Positions 60,011 to 64,000 of a DNA stretch of 64,000 nucleotides are shown piece by piece (within the stretch, counting starts at the first letter, position 1; the number at the start of each line of letters is the position of its first letter). The position numbers and the translations under genes are program-made. Below the pieces are notes generated by a model. It did not search any database. It was not told where the DNA came from and saw only the letters and a list, made by a program, of their open reading frames with translations. Source of the stretch: Archilochus colubris (Eukaryota; Chordata; Aves; Apodiformes; Trochilidae); assembly GCA_023079485.1 (NCBI GenBank), contig CM041086.1:13958401-14022400 (forward strand), written 5' to 3'.

Positions 60011-63000
60011 TAAAACATCATCTTTATTTCTTCAAACCAAATCTGAAAAGACTGAAGCAAATAGCATAAGTTAGGAATCCTTCTGGATGGGAGCATACAA
60101 AAACAATTTCACAATGAAATTAGTTCCTTGTGATGAGGCTCCTTCTACCAAGTTTCAAGCGTATGACCTCTCCTGATTCCTCAAATTTTTGGCAAACCTT
60201 TCATGAGTTTACATGCTTAGTTTATGGTAGTAATAGCAAAACCCACATTGCTTTTGTTGTCACTATTGATATGAACACAGCTGGCAAGAAAAACAGAAGA
60301 AAAAAGAAATGCATATGGATGGAGGACCTGAAGGGGTCTATATCACATCATGACTTTCTCCAGTTCTCACCAGAGACAGCTCCTTGCTGTTCAGTTTCCC
60401 ATTTTGCTTTGAGCAGTTGATTGAATGGCTACTGAATGATGTTCAGACATTTATGATTTTCCTGCAATGTTACCTACATTGCTAAACTTCATAAATTTAT
60501 TCTCCAAGGCAGTGTATCATTTTGCATGCTATAGCCATCCCAAAGGAATCTATCAGCAGGAGATGAGGCCCAGTTTCTAAAAGCTGAATGTCCTTCAGAC
60601 ATTTTTAGCTAATTTGTTTGTAAATGTGAATGTTATTGTCAGAGTAACATACTGCAGGAAATGGTGCTCTCCATCATTCTGTTTTCATCTCTCTCTGTGG
60701 CCTAAGCCTCATAATGCACAGCTATAAACATAACCTCTGGATGCTACACTGCAAATGAATACAACCAATTTCTGGTTTGACACTGCATTTTTTTTCCCCC
60801 TCCACTGACACCGTGCCTTTTTTGGAAGTTTTCTTTTAAACTTGGCAGAAAAGATGCTGAAGCAAACATGGTCTCCTGAAGAGGGGCAATCAGGCACCCT
60901 CAGCTGTCACTGCTCAGGCTGTGGCTCCTGCCACATTCCTCTCTGTGGCTGTCACAGCTTTTCTTTGACTTCAGTTATGCCTCTAAGCATAACTCAGGGC
61001 AAACTGAGTCCTAATAATAATACTGGAGATATCACTAATACTTCCAAAACAACTTCTCTGGATTGAAACCTTTTCACTCTTTGTTTCTAAACAGCTTTTG
61101 AGACCCAACAAGTACCCAGGCAGCAAGGGAACAACACCCTCTAGAGTTGCCTTGTGCTGACATGCTTCTAAGTCCTGCCCTTTGTAAATTATTATTGCAG
61201 TGTTGTTTTGACAGGATTTGCAGACATTCCAGTTCCCTTTAGTGCCTATAGCAATTTGCAGTCCAGAAGTATCACTGTGCTGGCTTTTTTGACCCCCCCC
61301 TTCCACTCGTTCAGCCACACAGCCATACCCACAATATCCACGCTTTCTTTTACAGCTTTAAAAAGCAACATTTTGCAGCTATGTAAAAATTCAATGACCT
61401 GGCAACAGAGTTAAAAGCCTACATTGCCTTTTTTTTTTTTTTTCCCCCCCCACTTAATGCTGTCATGAAGACAGACCAGGAATCCAAAAGAGCTGCTGTA
61501 GGACAATCCCCTGTCCCATCATTGGGTGACATCTCTGCAGGAAGGGCATCACCACCTCTGGTGACTGCTGACCTCAAAACTTGCACTGTACTCAAACTCC
61601 AGGCCCATTTGGTCTCCCTCCCCCTAATGTCATGCAACATTTCCAAAGGACCAAACCAGAATACAACCTGCAAGGCTTGGCCTAAAGGCAGCAAAGAAAG
61701 CTCCATGTAAAGCTTGATTATTACTGATATTCACTTCACAACACATGAATCTCTTGCATCTGTGGAAGGTCCATGACCCCATAGATGTGTGAAGGGTCAG
61801 CTGGTGAAAGGAGAGCAACCTCCACACAGCATCCTCCCTGACAATCTTAAATAAAAATGGCTAATACAGGAGTTGCCTCCAACAAAGGATGTATTTCTTA
61901 AATCACAAGCAGATTTTGTTATTAGTGGATGAACAACTGGATTAAAAGAGCAGGAGGGGTAATACCTGCTTGGCATGGCTCTGCCTGCTGCCAGCAACAT
62001 CTCCATTCCCTTCTCAGCAGAGCAGGATGTCAGGGACCAGCTTTCACTGCCTTATTACTTATGGTAGCTCTGTACTATATAAAAAATACACCTGAGAACA
62101 CCCATACACAGGGCTGAGCTTCTACCTTCTTGCCATCCAATTTGTACAGAAGTTTCTTCCTTCTTTCAGTTTCTCATTAGAAGAAAAAGATTTAAAAAGC
62201 CAACATAAATCTTGCTCTGCATAGCAAAAAGTAAGAGAAAAGTCATGAGCAGAGAGATCTGTCAGGTCTCCTTCACTACACCATCAAGTCTCTAACACTC
62301 CATGCCTCAACAGTCAGAATAGGATGCAGTTGTTGGAAGAGTTGATTAAAATGTACACAGTCTTTTACTCTATATTAATGAATTTTTAAAAAATGGAAGA
62401 TAATTGAAATAAATTGCTGTTTTGCAGGTGATCAATATAAAAAGAGCACCTGGGCTTAAAGGAAGAAATTGCAGTGTGGCTTCACCACATATTATATCAC
62501 TTCTATGCCTAGCATTTCAAATTCAGTGATAGAATAATTTGATTAGAATACAAATTAGCTGAGATGAAACCATTCTGTTTGATATTCTAAAAATCACATT
62601 ATACACCTACCAGTTTGATTCATGAGCTCTCACAGACTTTGTTCCACCTGAGGTCCTAATGCTATGAGCCTCTTTTCTCTCAGTTCCTGTTTAAAGAGAG
62701 GGTACTTAACCTCTCCTCTACCACTGGGAAATGATTATTCCACCTGAAGATCCTTTTTTTGAAAAGGCCTTCAGCTTGATTTTGCTTCAAAGACTGGATA
62801 CTTGTGACTGTTCCTGCACATGCTATTATGGGTCGAATTCTTTGGTAGAGACTTAGGGCTTCCAAACACTTCCAACACTTAATTATTTGAGGGGGACCTC
62901 ATTTTCAAAAAGCTTTGAAAATGCCTCAGTAAACATTCTGTCCTTTACCTGTTTTGGTCTGTATTTCAGAAACACTAAATACATTCTCTTAGGATACAGC

Positions 63001-64000
63001 TGCTCCTTGTTACTCTCTCACTACTCACTACCCTTTCAATTAAGGCTGGAAAAACACCCAGCCAGAGGCCTTGGTTCCACTAAACTCACTGCAAACCTGC
63101 TGGGGCCATGATTTCCACTCTAGTTAGCTTCTCTGGTGCTCCAGCAAAGGCAGAGAAGAAAGAATATGAAATTAAGCAGCAGAGTAAAAAGAACCAGAGA
63201 CTAAGAAAACTATGTATTGTAAAAAAATAACAGCTTTTACAGGTTCCTTAATGCAGCAAAAATTAGAAAAAACAGTAATGAAGATCTTTTCTAAAAAAGA
63301 AAAAAGCTCTGAAAGCATTCTGTAAGGGAAGAGTACAAATAAAAATTAAAGGGCCTATAAATTGTAATTTCTGCTTTATGTTCAGTGATCTCACGAAAAC
63401 ACATAAAACATCTTTCTGAGAAGCACTGCAAAACACAGTTCAGAGATTTGGAATATTTATGATACTTTAATTATTCGTAACTAGAAGAGTGTTTCAAAAG
63501 CCCCAGAGAGAGGACAAAAGTAAATCAAAAGCAGAGGTAGTTTTGCAGTACTTTGCTACAGTGAAAACAAAAATGGTGCTTTTTTTGCTGGCATGCAGCT
63601 AATACAATTAGAACATAATGTATCTAGAGTTAAAAAGAAAAACAACAAAACAACGAGAAAGTGTTTTGCACTTTCTGCTTTTCTGAGAATGCAATATATA
63701 CTGTTGCATGTAGAGAATCACCTAAAGGGAGAGTGTATCTTCCTCCAACCTGTAATACTAATTGGCTCCCTGTAATCCTGCAGTTGCTTTGTGACACCCT
63801 ACTCTCAACCTGGCTTTAAAGTACTTGAGCTTAGAATCAATTTGATTTTTATGCTGGCAGCTCATTCCCCCACTTTCTCACCCATTCATCATATTTTTGT
63901 CTTTCACATTTTCCTTTCCCTGCCTCCAAATGTACCCAGTGAAAGTCTGGTTGAGGTTGTGCTTGCTCCAATGAGCAGACCCTCATCACTGCTTTCAAGT

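Larger units (their letters stand above)
52303..64000 (-). other. TENM1 intron, running off the window
   Basis: At least 11.7 kb with no coding exon I can recognise on either strand. It contains a dinucleotide repeat (52881-52915), a degenerate minisatellite-like tract (59520-60010) and a T/C run (61430-61451). Since the intron follows phase-0 coding sequence, the next upstream exon should end in phase 0 and lie beyond the right edge. Confidence 0.75.

Noticed and set aside
52303..64000. A further TENM1 NHL exon in the right-hand 11.7 kb
   Set aside because: I looked on the - strand for the expected preceding NHL sequence and a phase-0 donor and found none.

Overview
The window is vertebrate, almost certainly bird, nuclear DNA. 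The evidence is GT-AG split genes with kilobase introns, two CR1 LINE 3' ends carrying the avian-type ATTCTATGAT tail on the + strand, and young short LTR elements with 6-bp target duplications. Two genes are recognised by protein sequence: SH2D1A (SAP, + strand, complete coding sequence) and the 3' half of TENM1 (teneurin-1, - strand). They converge tail to tail, as in the human Xq25 order, which corresponds to chicken chromosome 4 / songbird 4A. I recalled family sequences from memory and ran no database search.

Layout. 1-5702: upstream flank of SH2D1A with no recognised gene and one weak exon-like ORF near 1251-1443. 5703-20581: SH2D1A in four coding exons (5703-5839, 18347-18410, 19673-19808, 20541-20581), giving a 125-residue one-SH2-domain adaptor. 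Intron 1 (12.5 kb) holds a 1.3-kb non-autonomous endogenous retrovirus-like element (10936-12253). Intron 3 holds a CR1 tail and a two-copy AT-rich tandem duplication. About 20582-21840: probable SH2D1A 3' UTR ending at three overlapping AATAAA signals. About 21840-23510: the short gap between the two genes. About 23510-27817: probable TENM1 3' UTR (4.3 kb), with a good poly(A) signal and three Pumilio-type motifs. 27818-52302: nine TENM1 coding exons on the - strand, all in phase, encoding the C-terminal 1364 residues: end of the NHL propeller, YD/RHS shell, RHS core, and C-terminal toxin-fold-like module ending in the TCAP peptide. 52303-64000: TENM1 intron with no further exon found, so the N-terminal half lies beyond the window.

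The two genes act in unrelated settings: SAP is a lymphocyte cytoplasmic adaptor for SLAM-family receptors, teneurin-1 a neuronal cell-surface adhesion protein that binds latrophilins. Their adjacency is conserved synteny, not an operon or pathway.

I found no convincing undescribed system. The most unusual structure is the compact LTR element: two 304-bp LTRs differing at one base, a 6-bp target duplication, a primer-binding site matching tRNA-Ala at 17 of 18 positions, a polypurine tract, and only 710 bp of internally duplicated non-coding sequence. A related solo LTR with its own 6-bp duplication lies in a TENM1 intron.
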